The notes: generated by a model not told the origin, from the letters alone. Positions 22,320 through 37,680 are shown, counted from the first letter of the stretch. The stretch: DNA of 64,000 nucleotides from Tillus elongatus (GCA_964006375.1 OZ023270.1:52254120-52318119), one strand, 5' to 3'. Numbers and translations are program-made.

Positions 22320-24800
22320 AAACGTCGAGTTTTCATAAATTCTGGAAAAATTTTTTTTCGCTTAATCGTCGTAAAAACTTTTTTTCGCTTAATCGTCGTA
22401 AAAACTATCAAAACATATAGAAAACACGATTTGGGAATGAACATTTGTCTTGTCTGTCGGTCGATTTGGCTGTCTATTTGTAGCCACAATAACTTTAGAA
22501 CGAATTGAGATACGGTCTTCAAATTTGGTACACAGTTAGCACTCGACAAACGAACGGTTCGGATGTTTTTGTGTAAAATGGCTTTAGTGGGTAGTGGATG
22601 AATGGGGGGTGATTTGGTGAAAATTGATATTTTTCGTTAATACTCCAGTAATATAACGTTTTAGGGTTTATTTATTAGAAAACTTTTAATTTCATCAAAC
22701 ATCTGGTATTCTGTGCTGAAATTAAATTAGGGGTTGAATGTGTGGGGGTGGAATATTGTTGACAAAAATTTCGAATTTTTTTTTGCTAAAACTGTGTAAA
22801 AAGTCTCAAAACATATAGAAAACTTTATTCTGGAACGAAAAATGTTTGGCCTGTCGGTCTGTCGGCATGCACGTATGTCTGTTAATAGGCGCAATAACTT
22901 TTGAACGAATTGAGATATCATCTTCAAATTTGGTATCCAGGTAGCGCCTGAAAAAGGAACGCTTTGAAATGTTTTTTGGGTAAGACCGCTTTAGGGCGTA
23001 GGGGATAAATAAGGGGTGATTTGGTAAAAATTGACATTTTTTCAATAAAACTTGAGTAATATAACGTTTCAAAAGTTTCTGGGTACAGGGATATAAATAT
23101 TTTCTTTGAGGTCAAGTAATGGGCCCTAAATTCGTTCTGAAGAGAATAAATTATCACAGCTATGTGGAAGTTATGATTGAATTTTCAGCACTTTTTTTAA
23201 GTAATAAAGATTTTATTCTAATTAACATTGCCTTAATTCATTTTTTTACAGTTTTACAAGAAGTATATACGAGTATTTTGCATAAATACCTATATACAGT
23301 TTCTTTTTTTTCCAAAATGCTTGAACACATTGATCAGTATTTCAAAATGCAGTCTTTTAAAAAAATATATACAGTATATTCCATATCTGAAAAATGACGT
23401 CACCGATAATTTCCTTAAATCAATCGTAGGCTTTTGTTAACTATTTTTAAAGTTCCTACATGAGAAGTTGTAGAAAACCTGCAATAGTGCTGCAAATTGA
23501 ATCATAACTTCCACATAGCTGTGATAATTTATTCTCTTCTTTCTGAAGAAAAAATAAATTATCTAAGAAAGACATTCTCATGGATTGAATTTAGCGCCTA
23601 TGGCTTGACCACAAAGAAAATATTTGTATTCCTGTACCCATAAACTTATGAAACGTTATATTTCTAGAGTTTTATTGGAAAAATGCGAATTTTCACCAAA
23701 TCGCCCCTTATTTACATAACCCCTACCCCCTGAAGCGATTTTACCCAAAAACAATTCGAAGCGTTCCTTTATCAGGTGCTAACTGGATACCAGATCTGAA
23801 GATGATACCTCAATTCGTTCGAAAGTTATTGAACCTATTAACAGACAGACGTACGTGCCGACAGACCGACAAAAAATTTCTTTCCAGAATCAAGTTTCCT
23901 ATATATTTTGAAACTTTTTACGCCGTTTTAGCGAAAAAAATTAGACATTTTGTCACCACAGTATTCCACCCCCACGCATTCAACCCCTAATTTAATTTCA
24001 GCGCACAATACCAGATGTTTGATTAAATTAAAAGTTTTCAAATAAATAAACCCAAAAAGGTTATATTACTCGAGTTTTAACGAAAAAATGCGAATTTTCA
24101 CCAAATCACCCCTTATTTACATAACCCCTACCCCCTGAAGCGATCTTACCCAAAAACAATTCGAAGAGTTCCTTTATCGGGTGCTAAATGGATACCAGAT
24201 CTGAAGATGATACCTCAATTCGTTCAAAAGTTATTGAACCTATTAACAGACAGACGTACATGCCGACAGACCGACAAAAAAATTTCATTCCAGAATCAAG
24301 TTTGATATATATTTTGAGACTTTTTACGCCGTTTTAGCAAAAAAAAGTAGAATTTTTCGTCACCACAGTATTCCACCCCCACGCATTCAATTTAATTTCA
24401 GCGCAGAATACCAGATGTTTGATTAAATTAAAAGTGTTCAAATAAATAAACCTAAAAAGGTTATATTACTCGAGTTTTAACGAAAAAAGGTCAATTTTCA
24501 CCAAATCACCCGCCATTCATTCCCTACCCGCTAAATCGATTTTACCCAAAAACAATCCGAACCGTTCGTTTGTCGAGTGCTAACTGGGTACCAAATTTGA
24601 AGACGATATCTCAATTCGTTCTAAAGTTATCGTGGCTACAAACAGACAGACATACGGACAGACAGAGCGAGACAACAAATATTTCGTTCCCAATCATGTT
24701 TTCTATGTTTTGATACTTTTTACGGCGTTTAAGCGAAAACATATTTTTGAAATTTTTGTCGCCGATGCGATACTTCCACACGTGATGATGTGGAAGTAAT
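22320..24800. mobile_element. Large inverted element built of ~400-bp units
   Basis: The left arm (about 22340-23160) and right arm (about 23490-24780) are inverted relative to each other. A TCACAGCTATGTGGAAGTTA phrase lies at 23155 and its complement at about 23500-23525. In the right arm the phrase TTATATTACTCGAGTTTTAACG and its relatives recur at about 23650, 24060 and 24460, so units of ~400 bp are in tandem. The left arm shows the equivalent at about 22640 and 23040. Each unit holds a CAGACAGACGTACGTGCCGAC-like phrase. A TTCGCTTAATCGTCGTAAAAA phrase (27-bp period) is doubled near 22353-22405. No transposase is seen. A single arm is at 53074-54200. Confidence 0.75.
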
Positions 24801-25133
24801 AGTTTATTATTTTAAAATGAATAATTGAAAGTCATTTTGAACATTTCCTGTTACTTCAGGGGTGCTTTTAGTCTAAAATATATATATTTTTTGTTTCAAC
24901 CCAAGATTTACAATACAAATTTGGTGGTTTTGTATAGTTTGACAGGTACTTTAAAAAATAGCCAACAAAAACATAGGGTTGTCAGTTACAAAAGTTATCA
25001 ATGACATTTGGCATAAATTGTATAATATATATTTTTTTAAAGATTGTAACTGAAAATACCAGCCGACTCCTCCGAGCATTTTTGAAAAAATGCCGTAGTT
25101 GATTAATTGGAATTATTCCAAGTTACAAACTTG

Positions 25134-25136
<3 letters not shown>
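24801..25136. other. Intergenic, nothing recognised
   Basis: AT-rich stretch between two mobile elements. Confidence 0.4.

Positions 25137-25211
<75 letters not shown>
25137..25211. repeat. (TA)n microsatellite at a transposon border
   Basis: A 75-bp TA tract that ends exactly at the left terminus (AGTGAGGACC) of the element at 25212, a second case of a TA tract abutting a TA-targeting transposon. Confidence 0.9.
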
Positions 25212-25216
<5 letters not shown>

Positions 25217-26458
25217 GGACCTTAAGTCCGTCCGTCCCTCCATCTAATTTCTGAACTGTCCGGTGTATTGTGATGAAATTTGGAATGATGATATATCCGA
25301 ATAGTATGAATTTTTTGACATATCAATGACAGCTATAAATGTCAAGGTGACAGCTGCGCGCGCTTTCGGAGTATTTTTTTAAATGGAAACAGGGGTCGAG
25401 TGACACCTCATTTTGAAGGTTTTTTTATGCTCAAAACATTCTCCAGTTTTGAAAACACTTGGTGCAGTATTTTCCAAATGAGAATAAATAATATCGATTT
25501 CTGCGTTATGACTACCCTTGTTTATAACACATTTTTTTTACCTATTAGATGTCATATCATAGTTCCTGTTGTACTGTTTCCCCAGTAAAGTACACATAGA
25601 TAATTTTAAATTATTTATGTTTCAAAATAAGACACAATTTAACATTAACAAATAACAACTAATTAACCCTTACTAAGAAAATTGAAAAACATTTCAAATT
25701 AAATCTAAAGTCACAAACTGTTGAAGTGGTTACGTCTACAGATGTTGAAAATGACCATCATGGACCTCCTGACATATAGATATTCTACGGGTAAATTCTT
25801 CTCTGACATGAAGCATCTGTGGCGTTATTCTTGAACAAACATTTGTAATTAGTTTCTAAGTTCTAAGTTAATTTAATCAGCCGGGAGCCGTTTTATAAGC
25901 CTCAGATTTAACGTACCCCCAAAGAAAAAAATCTAGAGGCGTGAGGTCTGGGGATCGAGCTGGCCATTCCGTAGGACCTCGACGACCAATCCATCTATTT
26001 TCATAACCCTCACACAGGTAATCTCTGACTTGTCTAAAATAGTGAGGTGGGACTTCGTCTTGTTGAAATATAACCTCTTGAAAGTCATGGGGGTTTTGGG
26101 CAACAACATCATCAATAAGTGGAGTAATTGTATTTTTTATATTAAACAAGGGTAGTCATAACCTAGAAATCGATATTATTGATTCTAATTTGGAAAATAC
26201 TGAACCAAATGTTTTCAAAACTGGCGAATGTTCTGAGCATAAAAATACCTTCAAAATGAGGTATCACTCGATCCCCGTTTACATTTAAAAAATATTCCAA
26301 AAGCGCGCGCAGCTGTCACCTTGACATTTAAAGCTGTCATTGATATGTCAAAAAATGCAGACCTTTCTCATATATCATCGTTCCAAATTTCATCACAATA
26401 TACCGGACGGTTCAGAAATTAGAGGGGGGGGGGGGGGGGGTGACTTTAGGTCCTCACT
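25212..26458 (-). mobile_element. Deleted DD41D Tc1/mariner-type element with ~315-bp inverted repeats
   Basis: The left arm (25212 to about 25524) and right arm (about 26143-26458) are inverted copies: AGTGAGGACC ends, TGACAGCTRYAAATGTCAAGG, GCGCGCGC and CAAGGGTAGTCATAAC all match. TA flanks both sides. The right arm contains a run of 17 G (26424-26440) with no counterpart in the left arm. The core keeps only the C-terminal part of a transposase (25877-26149), so the element is an internal-deletion derivative. Confidence 0.87.
25877..26149 (-). pseudogene. DD41D transposase, C-terminal remnant
   Basis: A 90-aa frame that begins inside the catalytic core. It keeps the second Asp in IFQQDEVPPHYF (the usual GA is replaced by EV) and the third in RSPDLTPLDFFLWG, with 41 residues between, the same spacing as the intact transposase at 8354-9442. 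The first catalytic Asp, the helix-turn-helix region and the last ~60 residues are missing. Stops at 25877. Certainly non-functional. Confidence 0.87.
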
Positions 26459-26753
26459 GTATATACAACTGCAGCTTGCTGTAAGTTAACATTTGTACGT
26501 ATGAAGAAAGATTGTAACAACTCACTATAGTAAACTTGCAGTAAGGTTACAAAAAAAACACTTGCATTTGTAATGCCACTGAGCAGAAGATTTGCTTCTT
26601 GCAGCAAACTTGCCGAGGCTCTTGTAAGTAATCCATCAAACTTACACTTTCTTTGGGAGAGATTCTGCAAGGTTGGTGCAATATTACCTTGCTCAGTGGG
26701 TGATGTAGGAATGTATATGTATGTATAAAGTCGTTAACTAAAAATAAATTTCG
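26459..26753. other. Intergenic, nothing recognised
   Basis: A 74-codon minus-strand frame at 26446-26670 overlaps the transposon end and has no family resemblance. Confidence 0.4.
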
Positions 26754-27115
26754 GGACTAAGCAAATGCGTTATATTAGCAAATTTTCATAAGAATTGTAC
26801 ACTAGTATTATACGGCATATTGGTAAAGTTAATACTTTAAAGTTACACAGACCTTGAAGATCGATTTTAGAGGTCCTAGTACGCGTACATTTGAAGAATT
26901 CTTTCGAAAGTGTTACCATCGATATCTCTCTATTATCAAAAAAATCTTGCGTTGAAAAAATGCCCAAAACTCAATTTTCTATTAAGCTAAAGAACTAAAT
27001 TTTGCTATGTCTGTAGATGGCGTAAGTCTCTTTAAAAGAAACTTGTATTACAAATTCCATTAAAGTTATACAGAAGATTTCCAGAAGGAAACTTAATTTA
27101 TTTTTAGAAAAGTAC
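26754..27115 (-). mobile_element. HINE-like, diverged subfamily without TA tract
   Basis: It matches 16900-17271 in reverse: GGGACTAAGCAAATGCGTTAT start, AGAATTGTACACTAGTATTA, GGTCCTAGTACGCG and ACCATCGATATCTCTC. No TA tract is present. Confidence 0.6.
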
Positions 27116-28135
27116 TGTATCTGCCAAATTATAAACGTAGCAGTTATTTTTCCTTATTAATCGCCAGTATATTTCGTTTTTGTCAACCTAATCAAACCGG
27201 GTTTTTCAATATAAACAATAACAAAATTATAATTTCAGGCTCAAAGGTGACAAACTTATTCAGGCGTTTTAAACAAAAATGAGATCTTGTTCAAAACGTA
27301 TGAAATCTGTGCACTATTGTTTCTTCAAATGCCAAAAAAAACACATAAACAAACATACATTCATCGAGCTGGATTTGATAGCGTAACCTTCTGCTTAGAA
27401 GGCAGATGCCCCTGCGCCATCTACGCACACGTCAACTAACGTTTTATTTGCGTGACACTCTAGATCGGCTTCATGCCGGGGATATTCAAAGTATACGTAA
27501 CAATTAATTACAGAATTAGTGGAATTACCATTGAAACATATCCCACGACTGTTTCTGTCTTATATGACGTCTTATGTTTAAGTTTAAATATAAAATAAAC
27601 TATTTTAGAATTATTTTTATAGAGGCTTGCCTTGATTTTGTTTACATTTCTGCTATATTATGCGACAGCATAATATATCTATGCTGCGCTAAAACTGTAT
27701 CTGGGACCGCTAATAAAGCTACAAATATAGTGTATTTTAATAATTGATTGAATCACTCAGTCCAATAACCATCACTTGGCAAATTTTTAATTTTGTCGTC
27801 TGTCATTTTCCATAATTGCGGCCGACATTTCACGATTGTTGGTTCGGGTAGTATGTTTTCAGCCTGGTAGGTATATATTTAGTTTGGTTACCGTTGATGT
27901 ATAGTTTATACCTGCTGTATGAATTAATCTACGAGTGGCAGTTAACTACTCTGACTGTCAGGCATTGGACTTTAACCACTAAGTCGTTTCAACGCATGTC
28001 TTTGGGATTTTATTTTTAATTTGGAAAAAACTTCAAATATTGTGTACCAAATTACTTAAAATTCACAACATAGGTTTATTTGCACTATTTCTAGCCACAT
28101 GTAAAGTCCCTTTCCAGTTACTGATACTTACAAAA
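27115..28135 (-). repeat. Dispersed repeat carrying a tRNA-like module, copy 2
   Basis: The right part (27480-28135) matches 41760-42435 in the same orientation almost throughout (CGTAACAATTAATTACAG, GATTTCACGATTGTTGGTTC, AACGCATGTCTTT, CCACATGTAAAGTC). The left part (27115-27350) matches 15320-15628 in reverse. The tRNA-like module lies between them. No open frame of note, and the ends are not clearly defined. Confidence 0.65.
27365..27440 (-). pseudogene. tRNA-Arg(TCT)-like module inside dispersed repeat
   Basis: On the minus strand a D-arm-like ATGGCGCAGGGGCAT is followed by the anticodon arm TCTGC-CTTCTAA-GCAGA (five pairs, seven-base loop, anticodon TCT). The T-arm is decayed (AAATCCAGC). 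The truncated copy at 41680-41700 keeps only the D-arm part. Not expected to be a working tRNA. Confidence 0.6.
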
Positions 28136-28139
28136 CTCT

Positions 28140-28446
28140 GGACGCAGCAAGTGCGTTATGGTAGTGAATTTTCATAAAAATGTTTTTAATAACAAATATG
28201 TGTGTTTTTTTAAGAAAGCAGGCATCAAATTTGGTTACCAGTATAACCTATATAGTAAAAACAATGTGCCTTGTTTCATCAAAATAACTTTATTGTGTGA
28301 AAATGTACAAAAATTTCCAAAAGTAAACTTAAAGTGTTCCCTAAAAAACGCGTTTCTTGGTCAACCTTATAGGTTAATAGCAAATTGAGCTGTTCAAATA
28401 TGAAACATTTGATCAAAATTCGCTACCATAACGCACTTGCTGCGTC
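28140..28446. mobile_element. Two-ended ~307-bp snap-back element
   Basis: Ends are GGACGCAGCAAGTGCGTTAT and the inverted equivalent ending TGCTGCGTCC. Same interior as 16610-16895 (GCAGGCATCAAATTTGG, ACAATGTGCCTTGTTTC), here in the opposite orientation. The 76-codon frame inside (28158-28388) recurs at 36334 only because the DNA recurs. Confidence 0.82.
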
Positions 28447-28677
28447 CTGAATTTCTTTTCTTACAAACATGCATTATATTTCGATGGAAAATGCAAAAAT
28501 CCAATAACATAAGGCGTGTTTGATTTAAAAAAAAAATGGAAATTTGTATCACCAACGACTTATGGGCCACCCTGTGATTGTAGAAATATTATTTTAAGAT
28601 GTAGCTCAAGACACCCTATAATTAATATATACAAATTTTTTCCATATCTTATATAATAACGGATATATTGAGCTTTA
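28447..28677 (-). mobile_element. Fragment of HINE-like long-form extension
   Basis: Carries CCAACGACTTATGGGCCACC, GATGTAGCTCAAGACACCC and AATAACGGATATATTGAGC in reverse orientation. It stops where a new plus-strand head begins (28678). Confidence 0.75.
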
Positions 28678-30017
<1,340 letters not shown>

Positions 30018-30370
30018 GGAGGCAGCAAGTGCGTTGTGGTTGCGAATTTTGATTAAATGCTTCATATTTGAAAAGCTCAATTTGCTATTAACCTATAAGG
30101 TTGACCAAGAAACGGATTTTTTCAGTAACACTTTTGGTTTACTTTTGGAAATTTCTGTACGTTTTCAAACAATCAAGTTATTTTGATGAAACATGGCACA
30201 TTGTTTTTACTATATATGTTATACTGGTAATCAAATTTGATGCCTGCTTTTTCTATATAGGTTATACTGGTAACCAAAATTGATGTCTGCTTTCTTAAAA
30301 AGAAAACACACATATTTGCAATAAAAACATTTTTATGAAAATTCACTACCATAACGCACTTGCTGCGTCC
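30018..30370. mobile_element. Two-ended snap-back element (unit 1)
   Basis: Starts GGAGGCAGCAAGTGCGTTGT and ends TTGCTGCGTCC in inverted orientation. The interior has a ~45-bp tandem duplication around GTTATACTGGTAAYCAAA (about 30208-30296), which explains its greater length (353 bp). Confidence 0.8.
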
Positions 30371-30376
30371 CGAGAT

Positions 30377-30949
30377 TTGATTTTTTACGAAAATTAGACA
30401 ACAATTATATACCATTAAACGATAAACTCTATAGCTAAGGCTACTGCCAAGCATCAGAGACAGGGTCTATTTGAAATGAATTTTCTGGGAATATTTTAGT
30501 AAAATGAAGGACAATGACGGTTGAAACTAAGACTTCAGGGTTTGTATAACATTCTTCTTGAGACATTTTATTTCCATAGCCCGTATTAGATTCAAGTTCT
30601 TTGCCTAAATGTTGCCAATTTTGACATTTTAAATCGCCACTTTGACGTTTTGTGGAAAACCCCTATTTATTTATCTTTAAATGCCTATAACTTTTTTGTC
30701 TTTTAACCTACATAGCTAAATTTTGGTATGTAACTTACCTATAAGGATGTAAACCAGCGTGCCAAATTTGGTTGCCCTTACTTTGTTAATTCCGGATATA
30801 TAATTTTTTTTCGAAAGAAAACACAAAATTTTCCGGGAAAACCTAAGCAGATTTTCCTGGCTAACGAACTCATCCAAGCCATTTGTAAAAGGAATTTTTT
30901 TACCAAATTTAATCAAAATCGGCCCATTATTTTTTGAGTTATCGGTGTG

Positions 30950-31043
<94 letters not shown>

Positions 31044-31174
31044 ATATAAAAATTGAAACTGACCCCGGATATGTTTTCTGGAGGGCCTAATTAGCGCTCA
31101 TTTGAAGAAATTTTTTCAAAATTCAAAAGTCGGGATCTCCTCATTAGTGAATTTTTTTTAAGAAAATTCACTAA
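30377..31174 (-). mobile_element. HINE-like element, inverted partner (unit 1)
   Basis: Head at 31144-31174 in reverse, conserved block, TA tract about 30954-31040, body and part of the long extension, ending where it meets the two-ended element. With 28678-30017 it forms a large inverted pair around that element. Tyr-Ile open frames here are TA shadows. Confidence 0.82.
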
Positions 31175-31355
31175 AAACATAGCATTTTCAAAAAGTTTTC
31201 CCCGATTTTCACTTGAGCATACTCGGTTTTCGCCCAAACAAGACTTTTGCCAAGTTTGATTGAAATCAGCTTAGTATTTTTTGAGTTATCGCTCGGATGA
31301 TACACACACACACACACGCGCGCGCGCACGCACGCACCCACGCTCGCTCGCTCGC
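31175..31355 (-). repeat. HINE-related fragment and CA/GC/CTCG simple repeats (unit 1)
   Basis: Body-like sequence with TTTTTTGAGTTATCGCTCGG, then simple repeats AC, GC, GCAC and CTCG. The same variant body occurs at 42460-42600. Confidence 0.7.
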
Positions 31356-31436
31356 AGATGTAGCTCAAGACACCCTATAATTAATATATACAAATTTTTT
31401 CCATATCTTATATAATAACGGATATATTGAGCTTTA

Positions 31437-32745
<1,309 letters not shown>

Positions 32746-33098
32746 GGAGGCAGCAAGTGCGTTGTGGTTGCGAATTTTGATTAAATGCTTCATATTTGAA
32801 AAGCTCAATTTGCTATTAACCTATAAGGTTGACCAAGAAACGGATTTTTTCAGTAACACTTTTGGTTTACTTTTGGAAATTTCTGTACGTTTTCAAACAA
32901 TCAAGTTATTTTGATGAAACATGGCACATTGTTTTTACTATATATGTTATACTGGTAATCAAATTTGATGCCTGCTTTTTCTATATAGGTTATACTGGTA
33001 ACCAAAATTGATGTCTGCTTTCTTAAAAAGAAAACACACATATTTGCAATAAAAACATTTTTATGAAAATTCACTACCATAACGCACTTGCTGCGTCC
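32746..33098. mobile_element. Two-ended snap-back element (unit 2)
   Basis: Duplicate of 30018-30370, including the internal ~45-bp tandem duplication. Confidence 0.8.
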
Positions 33099-33104
33099 CG
33101 AGAT

Positions 33105-33920
<816 letters not shown>

Positions 33921-34233
33921 ATATAGCATTTTCAAAAAGTTTTCCCCGATTTTCACTTGAGCATACTCGGTTTTCGCCCAAACAAGACTTTTGCCAAGTT
34001 TGATTGAAATCAGCTTAGTATTTTTTGAGTTATCGCTCGGATGATACACACACACACACGCGCGCGCGCGCGCACGCACGCACCCACGCTCGCTCGCTCG
34101 CAGGCACGCACTCACTCACTCACGCACACACACCCCCCCCCCACACACACACACACACATATAATTTTCGTAAGAATAGCGTAGATCATGTCTATGAAAA
34201 TTCGCTACCACAGCGCACTTGCTGCGTACACTT
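33921..34233. repeat. HINE-related fragment, simple repeats and HINE tail
   Basis: A body-like fragment leads to simple repeats at 34046-34160 (AC, GC, GCAC, CTCG, CACT, a run of C, AC). A HINE-like tail (GAAAATTCGCTACCACAGCG with TTGCTGCGT) follows at about 34163-34229, directly before the next head. Confidence 0.7.
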
Positions 34234-34368
34234 TTTAGTGAATTTTTATTTTTAAAAAATTCACTAAGAGAGGTATCGATGGTGAGACTTTGCAAACATG
34301 TTTTCAAATGAGCGTGAACTAGGACCCCTAGTACCCATATCCGGGGTCAGTTTCAATTTTCATACGTT

Positions 34369-34461
<93 letters not shown>

Positions 34462-34645
34462 TTCTTTCGAAAAAAATTTTTTTCTCCGAAAATTAGTTAT
34501 TTTAATGAAATTTGCGGGATATGTTTCCTTGCGAAAGGCCTTACTACATACCAAAATTCAACGTTCTAAGTTTATAGAAAATTGACTTATTCAAATTTGA
34601 AGCATAATAAAAATTCACTACCATAACGCATTTGCGGCGTCCCGA
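34234..34645 (+). mobile_element. HINE-like element, short form
   Basis: Head 34234-34267, block ending CCGGGGTCAG, TA tract 34372-34458, shortened body starting TTTTCTTTCGAAAAAAATT (no GATAACTC part), tail AATTCACTACCATAACGC ending near GGCGTCCCG. Confidence 0.82.
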
Positions 34646-36050
34646 ACTTTTTTTAGTACCTAGTACCTATCAAACTAAAATTCTACTAAATTACATCTGG
34701 CAACAGTGTCTTTAACAGGGTTTTAGAACGGAACTTATTACTGTCATTACTTATAATGTCTACTATGCTGACGAAACGACCAAAATACCAGACTACAGAT
34801 CAGCCACCAAAAACTAAAACTAGCCATACTCTTGGCTTTCCTTGTGATCAACGCGCTTACACTATTCTACCAGCACGTTACCTGTAATAGGCATAACGTA
34901 TCTTTGATATTGTACCTGGGTATTACCTAAATTTAAAAATCTACTTTTTTTAAGTCAATCGAAAGAAACCTTTAATTTCAGGGAAATATGACGGCCACAA
35001 TCCACAACACAAATCCATAATATTACTAGCCGTGCTCGAGATTTGACCCGCTAACTTTGATATCCTAAAGTTCAAGTTCACAAACTGATGGTTATGGCTA
35101 TACCTACAAGTATTAAGTATTACAGTAACAAATACCATATTTTCATTTTCACGAAATGTAAATACCTCCAAACAAAAAGAACCTACTCCTCTGAAAAAAT
35201 AATGATGATTCGCGCAATGTGAGGTTATGATACACATGAAATCTGGAAAAATATATATAATAGAAAAATCATTTAAAAAACGTGTAAGGTAGGTACCTAC
35301 GCAAGTGCAAAATGAAATACACTAAGAAAATTGCTTGTACAGTTTAAATAAATACTTACATAGTGTGGTTATTTAAAATATTCCATGACGATTAGCAGAG
35401 CTAAATAATCACAGCCTAAACACGCTTATTAGTTATTAGGTACTTGACACAATGTAATTTGATAATTTTAATTAGCTTAAAAGTGATATATTAAGTATTT
35501 AGTTAGGTATATAAATAGAATGTGTACCCAAACAATAAACTACTTTTACTCTCATGTTTCTTTAAACGTAAATTGTTTCGTAGGCGGAAACGGTTTATCT
35601 GCTAAACTGCTAAGTGGGATTTTACAAGATAAACTCACGTAAACATAAAAGAACTTTAAGACAATCTGATGAACAACAAACGACAACCCGCTCTCTTAAC
35701 CGCCAGATTATAAACTACAAACACAAACTGCAATTCTGCAATCTGCTACTTTTCAAACGACCATTGAGCAGTCTCAGTTTCTCGCTATTAATATGAAATA
35801 GTAGGGGTTAGAATTAGGATTACAAAGAACTCGTTAGTAATCGTTATACAGTTTCTAAACCATCACAAATTATTCCATTAGATAGGTATTACAATCAAAC
35901 TGATATTGATCCTTACAAACTTAAGGATCAATAAATATTGAACGATACCTACAAACACGTGACAGCGTGTGTAGGTATTTGTATTTGTATTTTATATAAG
36001 AACGTAGACAGACATATAGACAAATGACACAAATCATATGACTATGTGAA
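34646..36050. other. Intergenic, apparently unique sequence
   Basis: No mobile-element signature from this window is recognised. Open frames of 60-95 codons (34950-35237 minus, 35614-35796 plus) have no recognisable family. AGGTAGGTACCTAC occurs near 35288. Confidence 0.45.
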
Positions 36051-36076
36051 AACTGGAACCTGTGATGAGCACTAAT

Positions 36077-36288
36077 AAGTACACTTGGAGAACACCCAAA
36101 TCACCACAACACATATTTCAGAGACCTTACGATCGTTTCGTTGACCAAGTCAACATCTTCAGAGGAAGAAAAATTCTAGAAAAATTCAGAATTTTTCTTC
36201 CTCTGAAGATGTTGACTTGGTCAACGAAACGATCGTAAGGTCTCTGAAATATGTGTTGTGGTGATTTGGGTGTTCTCCAAGTGTACTT
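36077..36288. mobile_element. 212-bp near-perfect hairpin, foldback relative
   Basis: AAGTACACTTGGAGAACACCC at 36077 (given with its 21st base in prose only) mirrors to GTGTTCTCCAAGTGTACTT ending at 36288. Arms of about 100 bp appear nearly perfect around the short AAAAATTCAGAATTTTT centre. The ends and flank match the foldback element at 11751-12478, of which it looks like a core-deleted version. Confidence 0.85.
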
Positions 36289-36315
36289 ACAAATCATATG
36301 ATCATATAAAAGTTT

Positions 36316-36623
36316 GGACGCTGCAAATGCGTTATGGTAGTGAATTTTCATAAATATGTTTTTAATAGCAAATATGTGTTTTTTTTAAAGAAAGCAGGCA
36401 TCAAATTTGGTTACCAGTATAACCTATATAGTAGAAACAATGTGCCATGTTTCATGAAAATAACTTTATTGTTTGAAAATGTACAAAATTTTCCGAAAGT
36501 AAAGCTAAAGTGTTCCCGAAAAAACTGGTATCTTGGTCAACCTTATAGGTTAATAGCAAATTGAACTAGTCAAATTTGAAGCATTTAATAAAAATTCGCT
36601 ACCATAACGCACTTGGTGCGCCC
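36316..36623. mobile_element. Two-ended ~308-bp snap-back element
   Basis: Starts GGACGCTGCAAATGCGTTAT and ends with the inverted tail (TTGGTGCGCC). Interior as in 28140-28446. Confidence 0.82.
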
Positions 36624-37417
36624 CGAATTTCTTTTCTTACAAACATTCATTATATTTCGATGGTAAATGCAAAAGTGCAATAAAATCTGGCGTGTTCGAT
36701 AAAAAAAAAGAAAAAGAAAATTTGTATCACCAACGACTTATGGGCCACCTGTGATTGTATAATTTTTTTAAGACGTAGCTCAAGACACACTATAATTAAT
36801 GTATACAATTTTTTTTCGGATCTTGTATAATAACGGATATATTGAACTTTATTGATTTTTTACGAAATTTCGACAAAAATGATATACCATTAAATGCTAA
36901 ACTATATAGCTAAGACTGCTGCCAAAGCATCAGAGAAAGGGTATATTTGAAATGAATTTTCTGGAAATATTTGAGTAAAATGAAGGACAATGTGACGGTT
37001 GAAGCTAAGACTTCAGGCTTTGTAAAACATTCTTCTTGAGACATTTTCTTTCCATAGCTCATATTAGTTTCAGGTTCGTTGCTTAAATGTTGCCAATTTT
37101 TACGTTTTAAATCGCGACTTTGACGTTTTGAGGAAAACCCCAATTCTTTTTTTAATGCCTATAACTTTTTTGTCTTTTCACCTACAGAGCTTGGCAGGCA
37201 ATTTACCTATGATAACATAAACTCGCATACGAAATTCAGTTGCCCTTACTGTGTTATTTCCGGATGAGATTTTTTTCGAAAGAAAACACAAAATGTTCCA
37301 GGAAAACCTGGGCCGATTTTCCTCGTTAACGAACTTATCCAAGTCACTTGCAAAAGGAAGGTGACTTGCAATTTGGTCAAAATCGGCCCATTATTTTTTG
37401 AGTTATCGGTGTGATAC

Positions 37418-37500
<83 letters not shown>

Positions 37501-37624
37501 ATATAAAAATTGAAACTACCCCGGATATGTGTTCTAGGGGGCCTAATTAGCGCTCATTTGAAGAAAAATTTTCAAAATACAAAAGTCGGGATCTCCTCAT
37601 TTTTTTAAAATAAAATTCACTAAA
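36624..37624 (-). mobile_element. HINE-like element, long form, inverted
   Basis: In reverse: head remnant near 37604-37624, conserved block with ACCCCGGATATGTGTTC, TA tract 37419-37496, body, and the full long extension (TGACGGTTGAAGC, TTAATGTATACAATTTTTTT, CCAACGACTTATGGGCC) down to the two-ended element. Confidence 0.82.
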
Positions 37625-37680
37625 AGCCGAAAGCCAAATATACATACATAATAGGTTAGGCCTTTATATGGAAAATGTGA

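Noticed and set aside
28158..28388. 76-aa frame conserved at 36334
   Set aside because: Both lie in copies of the non-coding two-ended snap-back element. Similarity is from the DNA repeat, with no sign of codon-level constraint.
31171..31368. Cys/Val/Ala-rich frame as a secreted peptide
   Set aside because: Produced by translation of CA/GC simple repeats.
34950..35237. 95-aa minus-strand frame as a gene
   Set aside because: No recognisable domain, and no splice or promoter context; a frame of this length is expected by chance in 64 kb.
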